NCBI GenBank assembly: GCA_949840885.1
Contig: CATKYJ010000036.1
Span: forward strand, 1 to 45,906
From: an uncultured Acetatifactor sp.
GTDB taxonomy: Bacteria; Bacillota; Clostridia; Lachnospirales; Lachnospiraceae
Direction: 5' to 3'
Length of the DNA: 45,906 nt
This document shows, one piece after another, positions 16,180 to 25,714 of the stretch (its first letter is position 1; every line of letters begins with the position of its first letter). The notes under the pieces were generated by a model. The model searched no databases. It saw only the letters and a program-made list of their open reading frames with translations, and was not told the origin of the DNA. A program made the translations under genes and the position numbers.

Positions 16180-16686
16180 ATGAGTGACGCTTATGTGGAA
16201 TGTTTGGTAAAGGCCAAGCCCTCTATGCTGGGCAAGGTAGGAAAATTCGTGCTGACTGCCCTGATGGTGCTCTGCATCCTGGTAATCTTCGTGCTGCCTC
16301 CCCTGATGATGTTCGCGTTTATCGGAGCCATCCTTTTCGGCGTGGGGGCATATTTCGCAAGGATGTTTACGGATCTGGAGTACGAGTACCTCTATCTGGA
16401 CAAGGAGCTGGTGGTGGACAAGATCATGGCCAAGACCAAGAGAAAGAGAGTGGCCACCTACCATCTGGACAGGATAGAGATCCTGGCGCCCATCAAAAGC
16501 TACCATCTGGACAATTACAGGAACCGCAACGCAAAGCAAAAGGACTTCAGCATCGGCGAGGAACTCAAGCCGGACAAGCGCTATCTGATGTTCTATGAGG
16601 GCGGCGAGAAGATTGTGCTCAGCCCCTCGGAGGAATTGATTAAGCTGATGAAAAATGTGGCGCCCAGGAAAGTTTTTTCCGATTAA
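16180..16686 (+). CDS. DUF6106-like small membrane protein
   Basis: A 168-residue protein. The first 18 residues contain the YVECLVKAKPS signature that I associate with DUF6106 of Lachnospiraceae. Two closely spaced hydrophobic helices (about 22-41 and 43-60) form a hairpin, followed by a basic cytoplasmic domain with a beta-rich TYHLDRIEILAP segment. The function is unknown; the C-terminal part resembles PH-like domains of bacterial membrane proteins, as a guess. It sits alone between its own promoter and the separate guaB promoter. Confidence 0.65.
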   Translation: MSDAYVECLVKAKPSMLGKVGKFVLTALMVLCILVIFVLPPLMMFAFIGAILFGVGAYFARMFTDLEYEYLYLDKELVVDKIMAKTKRKRVATYHLDRIEILAPIKSYHLDNYRNRNAKQKDFSIGEELKPDKRYLMFYEGGEKIVLSPSEELIKLMKNVAPRKVFSD

Positions 16687-16691
16687 ACTTA

Positions 16692-16720
16692 TTGACAGCG
16701 GAGCCAGATTTTGGTAAACT
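16692..16720 (+). promoter_or_regulatory. guaB promoter
   Basis: TTGACA at 16692-16697, a 17-base spacer and TAAACT at 16715-16720, about 58 bases upstream of the guaB start. No purine riboswitch fold is apparent in the short leader. Confidence 0.78.
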
Positions 16721-16778
16721 CATGAGAATTATATACGCAACTGCAAACGGTATGAGGGAAGCTTAGGAGGAAGAGAAA

Positions 16779-18233
16779 ATGGGACAGATTATCGGCGACG
16801 GCATTACCTTTGATGACGTACTGTTAGTACCCGTGTATTCGCAGGTGGTGCCGAACCAGGTGGAACTTGACACATGGCTGACGAAGAAGATCAAACTGAA
16901 CATTCCGATGATGAGCGCAGGGATGGATACGGTCACGGAGCACCGCATGGCCATTGCCATGGCCAGACAGGGCGGCATTGGCATTATCCATAAGAACATG
17001 TCCATCGAGGCACAGGCCGAGGAAGTGGACAAGGTAAAGCGCTCCGAGAACGGTGTCATTACGGATCCGTTTTCGCTGACTCCGGAACATACGCTGGGAG
17101 ATGCAGACGCATTGATGGCGAAATTCCGCATTTCCGGCGTACCCGTCACAGAGGGCCGGAAGTTGGTGGGCATCATCACCAACAGAGACCTGAAATTCGA
17201 GACAGACTTCTCCAAGAAAATCAAGGAATCCATGACCAGCGAGGGGCTGATTACAGCCCGGGAGGACATCACGCTGGAGGAGGCTAAGCGGATTCTGGCG
17301 CGCGCCAGGAAAGAAAAGCTTCCCATCGTGGACAAGGACTTCAATCTGAAAGGCCTTATCACCATAAAAGACATCGAAAAAGCAATCAAATACCCGCTGG
17401 CGGCTAAGGACGCCCAGGGGAGGCTGCTGTGCGGCGCAGGCATAGGGATCACTGCCAATGTGCTGGAGCGGGTGGCGGCCCTGGTGGATGCCAAAGTGGA
17501 CGTCATCGTGCTGGACAGCGCCCACGGGCATTCCGAGAACGTACTGAAATGCCTGAAGATGATCAAGGAGAAATATCCGGATCTGCAGGTCATCGCCGGA
17601 AACGTGGCCACCGGAGAGGCTGCCAAAGACCTGATCGAGAACGGTGCGGATGCCGTCAAGGTAGGCATCGGCCCCGGCTCCATCTGTACCACCAGGGTGG
17701 TGGCGGGCATCGGCGTGCCCCAGATCACGGCCATCATGAACTGCTATGAAGTGGCGAAACAGTACGGCATCCCCATTATTGCGGACGGCGGCATCAAATA
17801 TTCCGGAGACATTACCAAAGCCATTGCTGCAGGCGGCAGCGTCTGCATGATGGGCAGCATGTTCGCAGGCTGCGAAGAGAGCCCCGGGGACTATGAGCTG
17901 TTCCAGGGCAGGAAGTACAAGGTCTACCGCGGCATGGGCTCCATCGCCGCCATGGAGAACGGCAGCAAGGACAGATACTTCCAGGAGAACGCAAAGAAGC
18001 TGGTGCCCGAGGGCGTGGAGGGCCGGGTGGCCTACAAGGGCAATGTGGAGGATACCGTGTTCCAGCTCTTAGGGGGACTGCGGTCCGGCATGGGCTACTG
18101 CGGGGCGCGCAGCATTCCGCAGCTTCAGGAGAACGGGAAGTTCGTAAAGATATCCGCGGCTTCGCTGAAAGAGAGCCATCCCCACGATATCCATATTACG
18201 AAAGAGGCGCCCAATTACAGCGTGGATCAGTAG
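16779..18233 (+). CDS. guaB: IMP dehydrogenase
   Basis: A 484-residue NAD-dependent IMP dehydrogenase, the first committed step to GMP. The TIM barrel holds the catalytic loop GIGPGSICTTR with Cys303, and IIADGGIKYSGD for phosphate binding. A Bateman module of two CBS domains is inserted at about residues 95-205. The C-terminal flap contains YRGMGSIAAM. AGGAGGAAGAG precedes the ATG. Length and motifs are ordinary for the bacterial enzyme. It is monocistronic, with its own promoter and a strong palindrome after it. Confidence 0.96.
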   Translation: MGQIIGDGITFDDVLLVPVYSQVVPNQVELDTWLTKKIKLNIPMMSAGMDTVTEHRMAIAMARQGGIGIIHKNMSIEAQAEEVDKVKRSENGVITDPFSLTPEHTLGDADALMAKFRISGVPVTEGRKLVGIITNRDLKFETDFSKKIKESMTSEGLITAREDITLEEAKRILARARKEKLPIVDKDFNLKGLITIKDIEKAIKYPLAAKDAQGRLLCGAGIGITANVLERVAALVDAKVDVIVLDSAHGHSENVLKCLKMIKEKYPDLQVIAGNVATGEAAKDLIENGADAVKVGIGPGSICTTRVVAGIGVPQITAIMNCYEVAKQYGIPIIADGGIKYSGDITKAIAAGGSVCMMGSMFAGCEESPGDYELFQGRKYKVYRGMGSIAAMENGSKDRYFQENAKKLVPEGVEGRVAYKGNVEDTVFQLLGGLRSGMGYCGARSIPQLQENGKFVKISAASLKESHPHDIHITKEAPNYSVDQ

Positions 18234-18339
18234 AGAATTCGGGAAGATTTCCCATAGATTTTTAAGCAGTAAGATTTTATCTGGAAGAACGCGAATAACG
18301 CATGTAGTTTTACGGAATTGATAATGGTTTTATTATCCA

Positions 18340-18370
18340 TGGCCAGACGCCTCCTTTTGGCGTCTGGCCA
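18340..18370. terminator. perfect 12-bp palindrome after guaB, no U-tract
   Basis: TGGCCAGACGCC (18340-18351) pairs perfectly with GGCGTCTGGCCA (18359-18370) around TCCTTTT. Neither side has the T-run of an intrinsic terminator, and it lies 107 bases after the guaB stop. It may act as a 3'-end stabiliser, a pause site or a dispersed palindrome; the terminator call is tentative. Confidence 0.4.
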
Positions 18371-18405
18371 TAATATTGAAGAAAGAATGTTGTAAAAATT
18401 CTAAA

Positions 18406-18434
18406 TGGACATTATTGCCATATTGTGATAGAAT
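18406..18434 (+). promoter_or_regulatory. promoter at the head of the secretion locus
   Basis: TGGACA at 18406-18411, a 17-base spacer and TAGAAT at 18429-18434. It is the only good promoter I find ahead of the EssC-type locus, 60 bases before the first TPR protein. Confidence 0.7.
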
Positions 18435-18496
18435 CAAAAAAGGTCAGAACTTGAGATAAAAGCGTGGAAAACGGGAATATTTCGGGGTAAAGTAAA

Positions 18497-19534
18497 ATGG
18501 ACAATGAGGACAAGGGGCAGCCACAGACAGCGGAGGATAAGGCAGCAGAGAATCCGGTCGTTCGGGATAAAAACAGGCGAAAAGGATTGCTTTTTGTAGC
18601 TGCAGGTGCAGTGCTGGTTCTGCTGGCGGTGATAGTGTTGGTTATTGTCGCAGCCGGAAACGATGACAAGAAGATTCAGGAACAGCTTGAGCTGGGCGCG
18701 AAATATCTGGAAGAAATGGAGTATGAGCAGGCATTAGTGGCATTTTACACAGCGCTTTCCATAGAACCGAAAAATCCGGATGCATATCTTGGCATCGTGG
18801 AAGTCTGCATAAGGACGAATGATTTCGAGTCTGCACTGGAATACGCCAAAGAGGGCTATGAGGCCACAGGAGATGAACGTCTGAAAGAAAAAATTGATAT
18901 GATAGAGAATGGCAGTATATTTGCGTCCAATGGCTGGCTCATGAAAGGTTACTACTATGACAGCGATGGAAATATGACATACTGGCATGAGTACACATAC
19001 AATCTCAAGGGGCAGAAAGCTGCTGTTACGGTCTATAATGCGCAGGGCGTGCAGGAGCAGTATCTGGAATTTGTCTATGATGAGAAAGGACGGTTTGCCA
19101 TAGACGCGGTCGAGTATGTTACGGGAGAGATCGCACGGCGTATTACAGAGTACAGAGAACATAGCCGCTGGGAGACGATATTTATAGGCACAAGCGATAC
19201 TGTACATCATTATTGTGAATGGGAATTGGATTCTAATGGAAAGATATTGAGAATGACAGACTACAACATAGATAGACAAATAGATATTTCGGAAACATTT
19301 ACCTATGATGAAAATGGCAGGGAGGTCAGGCGAGAAAGATATAATGGTAATAATGAACTGACAAACTATTATGTGAGTGTTTATGATGAGACAGGAAAAC
19401 AACTGCAGTGGCTGTCTTATACTGCAGAAGGAGAACTTATATCGAATTGGGACTATATTTATGATGAGGAAGGCAATTATCTGGGATATCGCATATATGA
19501 AGACGGAGTCTTACAAAATGAATATAGAAACTAG
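18497..19534 (+). CDS. membrane-anchored TPR protein with YD-type repeats
   Basis: A 345-residue type II membrane protein: charged cytoplasmic tail, one helix at about 30-53, then an extracytoplasmic TPR pair (about 60-125; LGAKYLEEMEYEQALVAFY). The C-terminal half (about 150-340) is made of repeats of about 20-25 residues with the core YDExG (for example YDEKGRF, YDENGRE, YDETGKQ, YDEEGNY), like RHS/YD or MORN-type surface repeats. It heads the secretion locus and shares its TM-TPR layout with the protein at 34074. The function is unknown; an envelope-exposed scaffold or immunity-like role is possible. Base composition is more AT-rich in the repeat half. Confidence 0.75.
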   Translation: MDNEDKGQPQTAEDKAAENPVVRDKNRRKGLLFVAAGAVLVLLAVIVLVIVAAGNDDKKIQEQLELGAKYLEEMEYEQALVAFYTALSIEPKNPDAYLGIVEVCIRTNDFESALEYAKEGYEATGDERLKEKIDMIENGSIFASNGWLMKGYYYDSDGNMTYWHEYTYNLKGQKAAVTVYNAQGVQEQYLEFVYDEKGRFAIDAVEYVTGEIARRITEYREHSRWETIFIGTSDTVHHYCEWELDSNGKILRMTDYNIDRQIDISETFTYDENGREVRRERYNGNNELTNYYVSVYDETGKQLQWLSYTAEGELISNWDYIYDEEGNYLGYRIYEDGVLQNEYRN

Positions 19535-19592
19535 TATAAGAGATACATTCGAAAACAGGTACTGAAATTAACAATAAACAAGGACAAAAGAC

Positions 19593-20270
19593 ATGCGTAC
19601 AGCAATACTGGACAGCAACCAACAGAACATAAAATATTTGTCTGATCTCATAAAAGGAAAATATGTCCAATGGCTTGTGAGCGTCTACGCCACAGCCTTT
19701 GCCTTGGCCACGGCAGTGTACGATGAGTTTAGGGGGGATGTGGATCTCCTCATCGTGCATGTGGAGACGGACAGCAGCATCGAACTGGCGAAAGAACTCC
19801 AGGACTATTTTCCCCACATCAGGGTCATCTTCTATTCCGCAGCAACGGATTGTGCGGAGAAAATATTCAGAGCGGTTCCCACATTTTTTCTGCGGCTTCC
19901 CTTTCGGGAAGAGAGCGCTGCAGCGGCGCTGGAAAGAGTGCAGACCGGGTACGAGGAGGACATTGGAAGGACGCTTACCATCAGGTCCAGGAATCAGAAA
20001 CAGAAGATTCGTTTCTCCTCCATCCGTTACATAGAAAGCTCCGGCCGAAAGATGTTCCTGTATACGGATAACGGCTCTTTCGAGACCTATATGACAGTGG
20101 AGGACGCGCTGGGAAAGCTTCCGGCGCAGTTTAGGCAATGCCACCGCAGCTATATTATAAATGTGGACAGGATCGAAAAGTACAGCGCAGACGGTGTATT
20201 GCTGACAGGCGGAGAATTGGTTCCCATATCCAGGTCATACCAGGGGAAAATAAAGGAAATTCTAAGCTGA
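19593..20270 (+). CDS. LytTR-family response regulator with degenerate receiver
   Basis: A 225-residue regulator. Residues about 1-120 resemble a receiver, but the strand-3 position of the phospho-acceptor Asp reads VDLLIVHVE with His in its place, so classical phosphotransfer is unlikely. Residues about 125-225 are a LytTR DNA-binding domain with RYIESSGRKMFLYT, CHRSYIINVDRI and the PISRSYQGKIKE end motif. AAGGAC precedes the ATG. It sits directly before the EssC gene, so it is a good candidate for the locus regulator. No sensor kinase is adjacent, which agrees with a phosphorylation-independent mode. Confidence 0.85.
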   Translation: MRTAILDSNQQNIKYLSDLIKGKYVQWLVSVYATAFALATAVYDEFRGDVDLLIVHVETDSSIELAKELQDYFPHIRVIFYSAATDCAEKIFRAVPTFFLRLPFREESAAAALERVQTGYEEDIGRTLTIRSRNQKQKIRFSSIRYIESSGRKMFLYTDNGSFETYMTVEDALGKLPAQFRQCHRSYIINVDRIEKYSADGVLLTGGELVPISRSYQGKIKEILS

Positions 20271-20351
20271 GGGAAGTTCGGACAGCTGTGGGATATGCAA
20301 AGGAGACATTCAGAAGAGTTATACAGAAAACACACGCAAAGGAGAAAAGAA

Positions 20352-23300
20352 ATGCTGGTAACCTTGATTGGAGAACAGAAGATATTCAGTATTCACCTTC
20401 CTGAAAAGATCGCTGGCAAGTATTGGATACTGGATAATGAACAGACCATGAACAGCAACAGGATCTTGGCGATAGAGGCTGATGACGGGGGAGGAAGATG
20501 GGTTGTAAAGGCCGACAGGCGCCTGAAACTTTATGATGAGAACCAGAAAGAAGCAAAGAGGCTGGAACTGGAGGAAGGGAATCTCTATCAGCTGTCTTTC
20601 TCTGAGGGCGGACAGCTGTCTTTTCTGTTTGCGGAAGCCTTTACCCAGGACAGGGGGATTTATAAAAAGTATGTGGTGGCTCAGAATGCGGCTTTAAATA
20701 TAGGAAGGGAAAGCGATAATGACATCGTGGTCTCCAATTCCTATGTATCCGCCTGCCACGCAACATTGTCCTTTGTCAATGGGATATGGGTGCTGCGCGA
20801 CAATGATTCCACAAACGGCACTTATGTGAACAGGCACAGGATTGCGGGACAGGTAAACCTGAACCCCGGGGACAGTGTATTTATTCTCGGTTTTCGGTTT
20901 ATAGTGGGCAGCAATTTCATTGCCATGAACAATCCGGACAAATGCGTCAGGATTCGCACCGATTTTCTCACGGAACTTACGAAGAAAGAATATCTGGACG
21001 ATGAAGTCCTGGATCCGGAGGAGCCGGACTATTATTATCGCTCCCCGAGATTCGTGCGGGAGGTTACGCCCCTGCAGCTTCAGGTGGATTCGCCCACAAG
21101 GCAGGAGGACAAGGAGGAAGCTCCGCTTCTGCTGACACTTGGCCCCTCCCTTATCATGGGCGTTGCCTCTTTTTCCGTAGGCATATTATCCGTTGTGAAT
21201 GCTTCCAAGAACGGCGGAAGCATGCTCACTACCATTCCTACCATGGTGACATCCATTTCTATGCTCCTGGGCATGATACTGTTTCCGGTGATCATGCGAA
21301 AGCGTGAAAAGAAACAGCGCGGGCTGAAAGAAACCGAGAGAAAGGAAAAGTATCTGAAATATCTGAACAATCTCAGGGGCGAGATACAGGCTAATATCAA
21401 GCTGCAGGAGGAAGTGCTGGATGAGAACAATCCCTCTGTCATGGAACTGACCTCCCAAAGCGATTTCTGGGAGAGGAAGCTGTGGGGCAAGACACCCGCC
21501 CGGAAAGACTTCCTGTATCTGCGGTTCGGCGCCGGAAACATGCCCATGTATGCGGAGATCAAATTTCCGGAGGACAGGTTCTCCATCGAAGACGACACCC
21601 TGCGCGACAGCTTGTTTGCGTTTCAGCGGGAAGAGCGGCTTCTGATGAACGTCCCTGTGGGCGTGTCCCTTACAAAAAGCAGGGTCCTTGGTATCGTGGG
21701 GGAAAAGGAGGGTGTGTATAATCTTCTGAACAATATACTCCTGCAGATTCTGCTGCTTCACAGCTACGATGAAGTCAAAATTGTCTGCATGTATGACGAA
21801 AGCGATGAGAAGTATCTGTCCTTTGTCAGATATGCCCAGCATATCTGGGACAATGAGGGGAAGAGGAGGCTTCTTGCTCTCACGGAGGAAAACCTGCGGG
21901 AACTGTCCATAGAAATGAACAAGATCATTGCGCATCGGAAAGAGATGGCCGCTGCAGAGAAACAGGGAGAAGTGTTTCCGCACTATGTCATCCTGTCCGC
22001 CAGCAAAGATCTGGCGAACAAATGCGCATTTTTGTCGGACGTGCTGCAGGATGACAGCCTGAAAGGATTCAGCGTCATATGTGCATATGATGAGATGAAG
22101 AGTCTGCCCAAGGAATGCAGCGCCGTGGTATGGGCCAATGGCAGCCAGGGGCTTATGTACGACATGGCTGCGGATGTCCAGGGAAATGTGAACTTTGCAC
22201 AGGACATGATTCCAAGGGATTACACGCGGCAGATGGTACAGAATATGGCGGACAGGCAGCTTGACCTGAATCAGGGCAAATACGCCCTGCCGGAGATGCT
22301 GACTTTCCTGGATATGTTCGGGGTAGGCAAGTACGAGCATCTGAATATCCCCCAGAGATGGAGGAACAACAATCCGGTAAAGACGCTCCAGACGCCTATT
22401 GGCGTGGATACAAACGGCGAGACGTTCTACCTGGACCTGCACGAGAAATTCCATGGCCCCCACGGCCTGGTGGCCGGCATGACAGGCTCGGGCAAATCGG
22501 AGTTTATCATAACCTATATCCTGTCCATGGCGGTAAACTACCATCCCGACGAGGTGGCTTTCGTGCTGATCGACTATAAGGGCGGCGGCCTTACGGGCGC
22601 TTTTGAGAATGAGCACTTCAGGCTCCCCCACCTGGCGGGAACTATCACCAATCTTGACGGAGGGGCCATCATGCGCTCCATCCTTTCCATCAAGAGCGAA
22701 CTCAGACGGAGGCAGGCGATCTTCAACCGCGCCAGGGACATTGCCAACGAGGGTACCATGGACATCTATAAGTATCAGAAGATGTACAGAGACGGCCAGG
22801 TGGATGAGCCCATCCCCCATCTGTTCATTATCTCGGACGAATTTGCAGAGTTGAAAAGCCAGCAGCCTGAGTTCATGGATCAGCTGATATCCACGGCGAG
22901 AATCGGCCGAAGCCTCGGTGTGCACCTGATTCTGGCCACCCAGAAGCCAAGCGGCGTGGTAAACGAGCAAATATGGGCAAATTCCAAGTTCAAGATATGC
23001 CTGAAAGTGCAGGACAGGGCGGACAGCAATGACATGCTCAAACGGCCTGACGCGGCGGAGATCGCCGAGACCGGACGTTTTTACCTCCAGGTGGGATACA
23101 ACGAGCTCTTTGAAATGGGGCAGTCAGCCTGGGCGGGAGCCGCTTATCTGGATACGGATAAGTCTGGCAATGAGCCGGATGCCAGCATCGAGGTACTGGA
23201 CGAACTAGGCAATGTGACGGACAGGCTCAAAGGGAAGAAGACCGGGTCTGTGCAGGAGCATGGCAAACAGATCGTCAGAGTCATGGAGTACCTTGACAGG

Positions 23301-24956
23301 CTTGCGAAAGAAGAAGACATTAGAGAGCGCCAGCTATGGATGCCCGAGATACCGGAGGACATCAGGCTGGATAAGCTGACTGAGAAATATGCGTACAAAG
23401 CTGCGCCGGAAAGCAGTCTGCAGGCAGTGATCGGGGAATTGGACGATCCCTATACCCAGAGTCAGAGACTTTTGACGCTGAACTTTGCACAGGCCGGCAA
23501 TGTGCTGATATATGGGGCAGCAGGGTCAGGCAAGGAAATGATGCTGGGAACCATGCTCTATTCTATGTATAAGGATTATACCCCGTCACAATTAAACGCC
23601 TATATCATGGACTTCGGCGCCGAGACCCTGAAGATGTTTGAGAGCGCGCCCCACACGGGAAGCGTCATGATAGACGGGGAGAGCGAGAAAATCGACAGCT
23701 TCATAGGCATGATGGAAAAAGAGGTGAAGTACCGCAAGAAGCTTTTCGCTGAGTTTGGCGGAGACATAGGAAGATACAATGCATCGGAGAACGACAGCGT
23801 TCCCTATATCCTTATCCTTATAAACAACTACTCCCATTTTTCTGAAAGCTATGAGAAATATGAAGACATTATGATCGCCCTTACCAGGGAATGTCCCAAG
23901 TACGGAATCTATTTTGTCTTCACGGCCACGAACACCATGGCTGTAAGATACCGCATGCTCCAAAACTTCCGCCAGATCTATGTGATGCAGATGAACGACA
24001 AGGCGGACTATTCCTCCATCCTGGGAAATACGGGCGGAGTGGTTCCTCCGGCTATAAAAGGAAGGGGCATCCTAAAGACGGACGAGACCTATGTGTTCCA
24101 GACAGCACATATAGTGGGAGAGGACGAAGACTTGCTTGGCTTTATTAAGGAATTTTCCGCCGAATTGGCGCAGCAAGCAGGCGGAGTCAGGGCAAGGCAG
24201 ATTCCAGTGGTGCCCAAGTTCGTCTCTGGCTTAGACGCCGCCAACAGCATGAACTCTTTCGGGCAGCTTCCTTTGGGCGTGAGTTATTCCACATACGACT
24301 ACCTGAAAGTCAATGCCATCGAAAAGAATGTGCTGATGGTGATAGCAGAAGACGGGAAAGACGCCCTCCGCTATGCCGGCGGCCTTATAGAGACAGTGTC
24401 TGCCATGGCTGATATCCAAACCATGGTATTCAACGGCGGCAGGGGGCTGGATGAGCTTCTGGATGTGGCATACGACAGAGTGGACGGAGACTACGAGGAA
24501 AAGATCGTTGAACTGTTCAATACCTGTGTGCTCAGGAATAACAATTACAAAGACACGGACGGGCATCCTACGGTGGACATGACGCCGATGCTGGTGGTGT
24601 TCAACGGGTATGAGAAACTCAAGGGATATCTGTCCGAGGACGGACAGGATAAGCTGATCGTCCTCCTTGACAAGGTGGAGGGCTTCTGCAATATTCATTT
24701 CATTGTGTGCGATGGCTGCCGTTCTGTCAATCAGTATTATACGGACAATTGGGTAGGCAACCGGTGCGGCGGCGAGGGGGTCTGGGTAGGAAACGGAATA
24801 GACGCTCAGATGCGTCTGACCATAACACGTAAGACAAGGGATCTTGAGAGGCTCATTGATGCGAGGACAGGATACTATGTGGCTGGAGGAAATGCAAAGC
24901 TCATGCGGCTTGTAATGCCGTCCAAACTGGAAGGAGAGGTGGAGGATGAAGAATAA
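20352..24956 (+). CDS. essC: EssC-type type VII secretion ATPase
   Basis: A 1534-residue FtsK/SpoIIIE-type translocase, the motor and channel core of firmicute type VII secretion. Its order is: a non-FHA or second-FHA-like region (1-100), an FHA domain (about 105-180, with IGRESDND and DSTNGTYVN), two membrane helices (about 259-282 and 297-316), then three ATPase modules. The first has a full Walker A GMTGSGKS (709-716) and Walker B FIISDEF (about 825-831). The second keeps GAAGSGKE (1055-1062) with the last Ser changed to Glu, and ILILINN for Walker B. The third (from about 1326) has only a vestige, IAEDGKD. ATG 20352 follows AAAGGAG by 7 bases; 19 upstream codons are in frame but lack similarity. 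Confidence 0.94.
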   Translation: MLVTLIGEQKIFSIHLPEKIAGKYWILDNEQTMNSNRILAIEADDGGGRWVVKADRRLKLYDENQKEAKRLELEEGNLYQLSFSEGGQLSFLFAEAFTQDRGIYKKYVVAQNAALNIGRESDNDIVVSNSYVSACHATLSFVNGIWVLRDNDSTNGTYVNRHRIAGQVNLNPGDSVFILGFRFIVGSNFIAMNNPDKCVRIRTDFLTELTKKEYLDDEVLDPEEPDYYYRSPRFVREVTPLQLQVDSPTRQEDKEEAPLLLTLGPSLIMGVASFSVGILSVVNASKNGGSMLTTIPTMVTSISMLLGMILFPVIMRKREKKQRGLKETERKEKYLKYLNNLRGEIQANIKLQEEVLDENNPSVMELTSQSDFWERKLWGKTPARKDFLYLRFGAGNMPMYAEIKFPEDRFSIEDDTLRDSLFAFQREERLLMNVPVGVSLTKSRVLGIVGEKEGVYNLLNNILLQILLLHSYDEVKIVCMYDESDEKYLSFVRYAQHIWDNEGKRRLLALTEENLRELSIEMNKIIAHRKEMAAAEKQGEVFPHYVILSASKDLANKCAFLSDVLQDDSLKGFSVICAYDEMKSLPKECSAVVWANGSQGLMYDMAADVQGNVNFAQDMIPRDYTRQMVQNMADRQLDLNQGKYALPEMLTFLDMFGVGKYEHLNIPQRWRNNNPVKTLQTPIGVDTNGETFYLDLHEKFHGPHGLVAGMTGSGKSEFIITYILSMAVNYHPDEVAFVLIDYKGGGLTGAFENEHFRLPHLAGTITNLDGGAIMRSILSIKSELRRRQAIFNRARDIANEGTMDIYKYQKMYRDGQVDEPIPHLFIISDEFAELKSQQPEFMDQLISTARIGRSLGVHLILATQKPSGVVNEQIWANSKFKICLKVQDRADSNDMLKRPDAAEIAETGRFYLQVGYNELFEMGQSAWAGAAYLDTDKSGNEPDASIEVLDELGNVTDRLKGKKTGSVQEHGKQIVRVMEYLDRLAKEEDIRERQLWMPEIPEDIRLDKLTEKYAYKAAPESSLQAVIGELDDPYTQSQRLLTLNFAQAGNVLIYGAAGSGKEMMLGTMLYSMYKDYTPSQLNAYIMDFGAETLKMFESAPHTGSVMIDGESEKIDSFIGMMEKEVKYRKKLFAEFGGDIGRYNASENDSVPYILILINNYSHFSESYEKYEDIMIALTRECPKYGIYFVFTATNTMAVRYRMLQNFRQIYVMQMNDKADYSSILGNTGGVVPPAIKGRGILKTDETYVFQTAHIVGEDEDLLGFIKEFSAELAQQAGGVRARQIPVVPKFVSGLDAANSMNSFGQLPLGVSYSTYDYLKVNAIEKNVLMVIAEDGKDALRYAGGLIETVSAMADIQTMVFNGGRGLDELLDVAYDRVDGDYEEKIVELFNTCVLRNNNYKDTDGHPTVDMTPMLVVFNGYEKLKGYLSEDGQDKLIVLLDKVEGFCNIHFIVCDGCRSVNQYYTDNWVGNRCGGEGVWVGNGIDAQMRLTITRKTRDLERLIDARTGYYVAGGNAKLMRLVMPSKLEGEVEDEE

Positions 24957-25197
24957 GATTTTACTGGAACTGTGCCTGCCTGCGGCGGAACGCAGCGTAG
25001 ACGTAAGGATTCCAAGGCAGCTTAAGGTGGCTCAGGCCACCGGCATGCTGGTGGATTTCCTGAAGAAGCAGGACGAGGAGTATATTCCCACCCAGGAGAG
25101 CGTGCTGTGCGATATGGAGAGCGGCAGAGTCTTTGACGGGAACGCGTTTATCGACAGCCTGGGGCTCCGTAACGGGTCAAAGGTGATGCTCCTGTAG
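24946..25197 (+). CDS. YukD/EsaB ubiquitin-like protein
   Basis: An 83-residue ubiquitin-like protein with the beta-grasp pattern of YukD/EsaB: an opening LLELCLPAAERSVDVRIP hairpin, a central helix and a closing GLRNGSKVMLL strand. It overlaps the end of the EssC gene by 11 bp, implying translational coupling. EsaB-type proteins are cytosolic and needed for type VII secretion, probably through the ATPase. The Gly-Gly tail of true ubiquitin is absent, as in the family. Confidence 0.88.
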   Translation: MKNKILLELCLPAAERSVDVRIPRQLKVAQATGMLVDFLKKQDEEYIPTQESVLCDMESGRVFDGNAFIDSLGLRNGSKVMLL

Positions 25198-25234
25198 CGG
25201 CAGTCCGTTACATAAAAACAGCAGTTGGTTACAA

Positions 25235-25263
25235 TTGACTCATTTTTGCCCGGGACATGTTAT
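25235..25263 (+). promoter_or_regulatory. possible internal promoter before the WXG100 genes
   Basis: TTGACT at 25235-25240, a 17-base spacer and TGTTAT at 25258-25263, in the 177-base gap after the YukD-like gene. It would let small secreted proteins be made in excess of the machinery, as is usual for WXG100 substrates. Confidence 0.5.
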
Positions 25264-25374
25264 CCTGATAAATGTAAAGGGCATAGCGCAGTTGCTTCCC
25301 GGCAGGACGAAAGAAAGGCATGGAGAATGCTGTAGCAGCCCCGGACACATAAAAGAAAAAGGAGGAAATACGGA

Positions 25375-25677
25375 ATGGAAAGCATTCAGGTAACACCAAG
25401 CAACCTTAGAAACGCAGCAAGGGATGTGGAGGTAATGGCGACCAATTACAAAAGGCAATACGGAGAGCTTTTTGGTCTGGTTGAGACATTTACCTCAACG
25501 GATTATCAGGGAAAGGATGCAAAGGAATTTTGTGAGAAAGTCAGGGATTTCGAGGATGACTTCATAAAGATGAAAGACCTGATGGATGAGTATGCGAGGT
25601 TCCTGAGGAAAGCGGCAGAGGATTACGAGCGGAACCAGGACAACTTAAGGAGCCAGATTGCAGGGCTGCAGAGCTGA
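25375..25677 (+). CDS. WXG100-like protein, Trp replaced by Tyr
   Basis: A 100-residue, all-helical, acidic protein with the helix-turn-helix hairpin of ESAT-6-like WXG100 proteins. At the turn, where the family has WxG, the sequence reads DYQGKDAKEF. AAAGGAGGAAATACGGA precedes the ATG. The C-terminal helix (YARFLRKAAEDYERNQ) is typical. It is likely secreted as a dimer by the EssC system, alone or with the next protein; no signal peptide is present. Confidence 0.85.
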   Translation: MESIQVTPSNLRNAARDVEVMATNYKRQYGELFGLVETFTSTDYQGKDAKEFCEKVRDFEDDFIKMKDLMDEYARFLRKAAEDYERNQDNLRSQIAGLQS

Positions 25678-25714
25678 CAGTATATTGCGGACGATACGAG
25701 GAGGAGAACGAATC

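Noticed and set aside
21186..22970. Open frame of 594 codons on the minus strand opposite the EssC gene
   Set aside because: It mirrors the coding bias of the EssC gene, lacks a ribosome binding site and shows no domain; it is a shadow frame.
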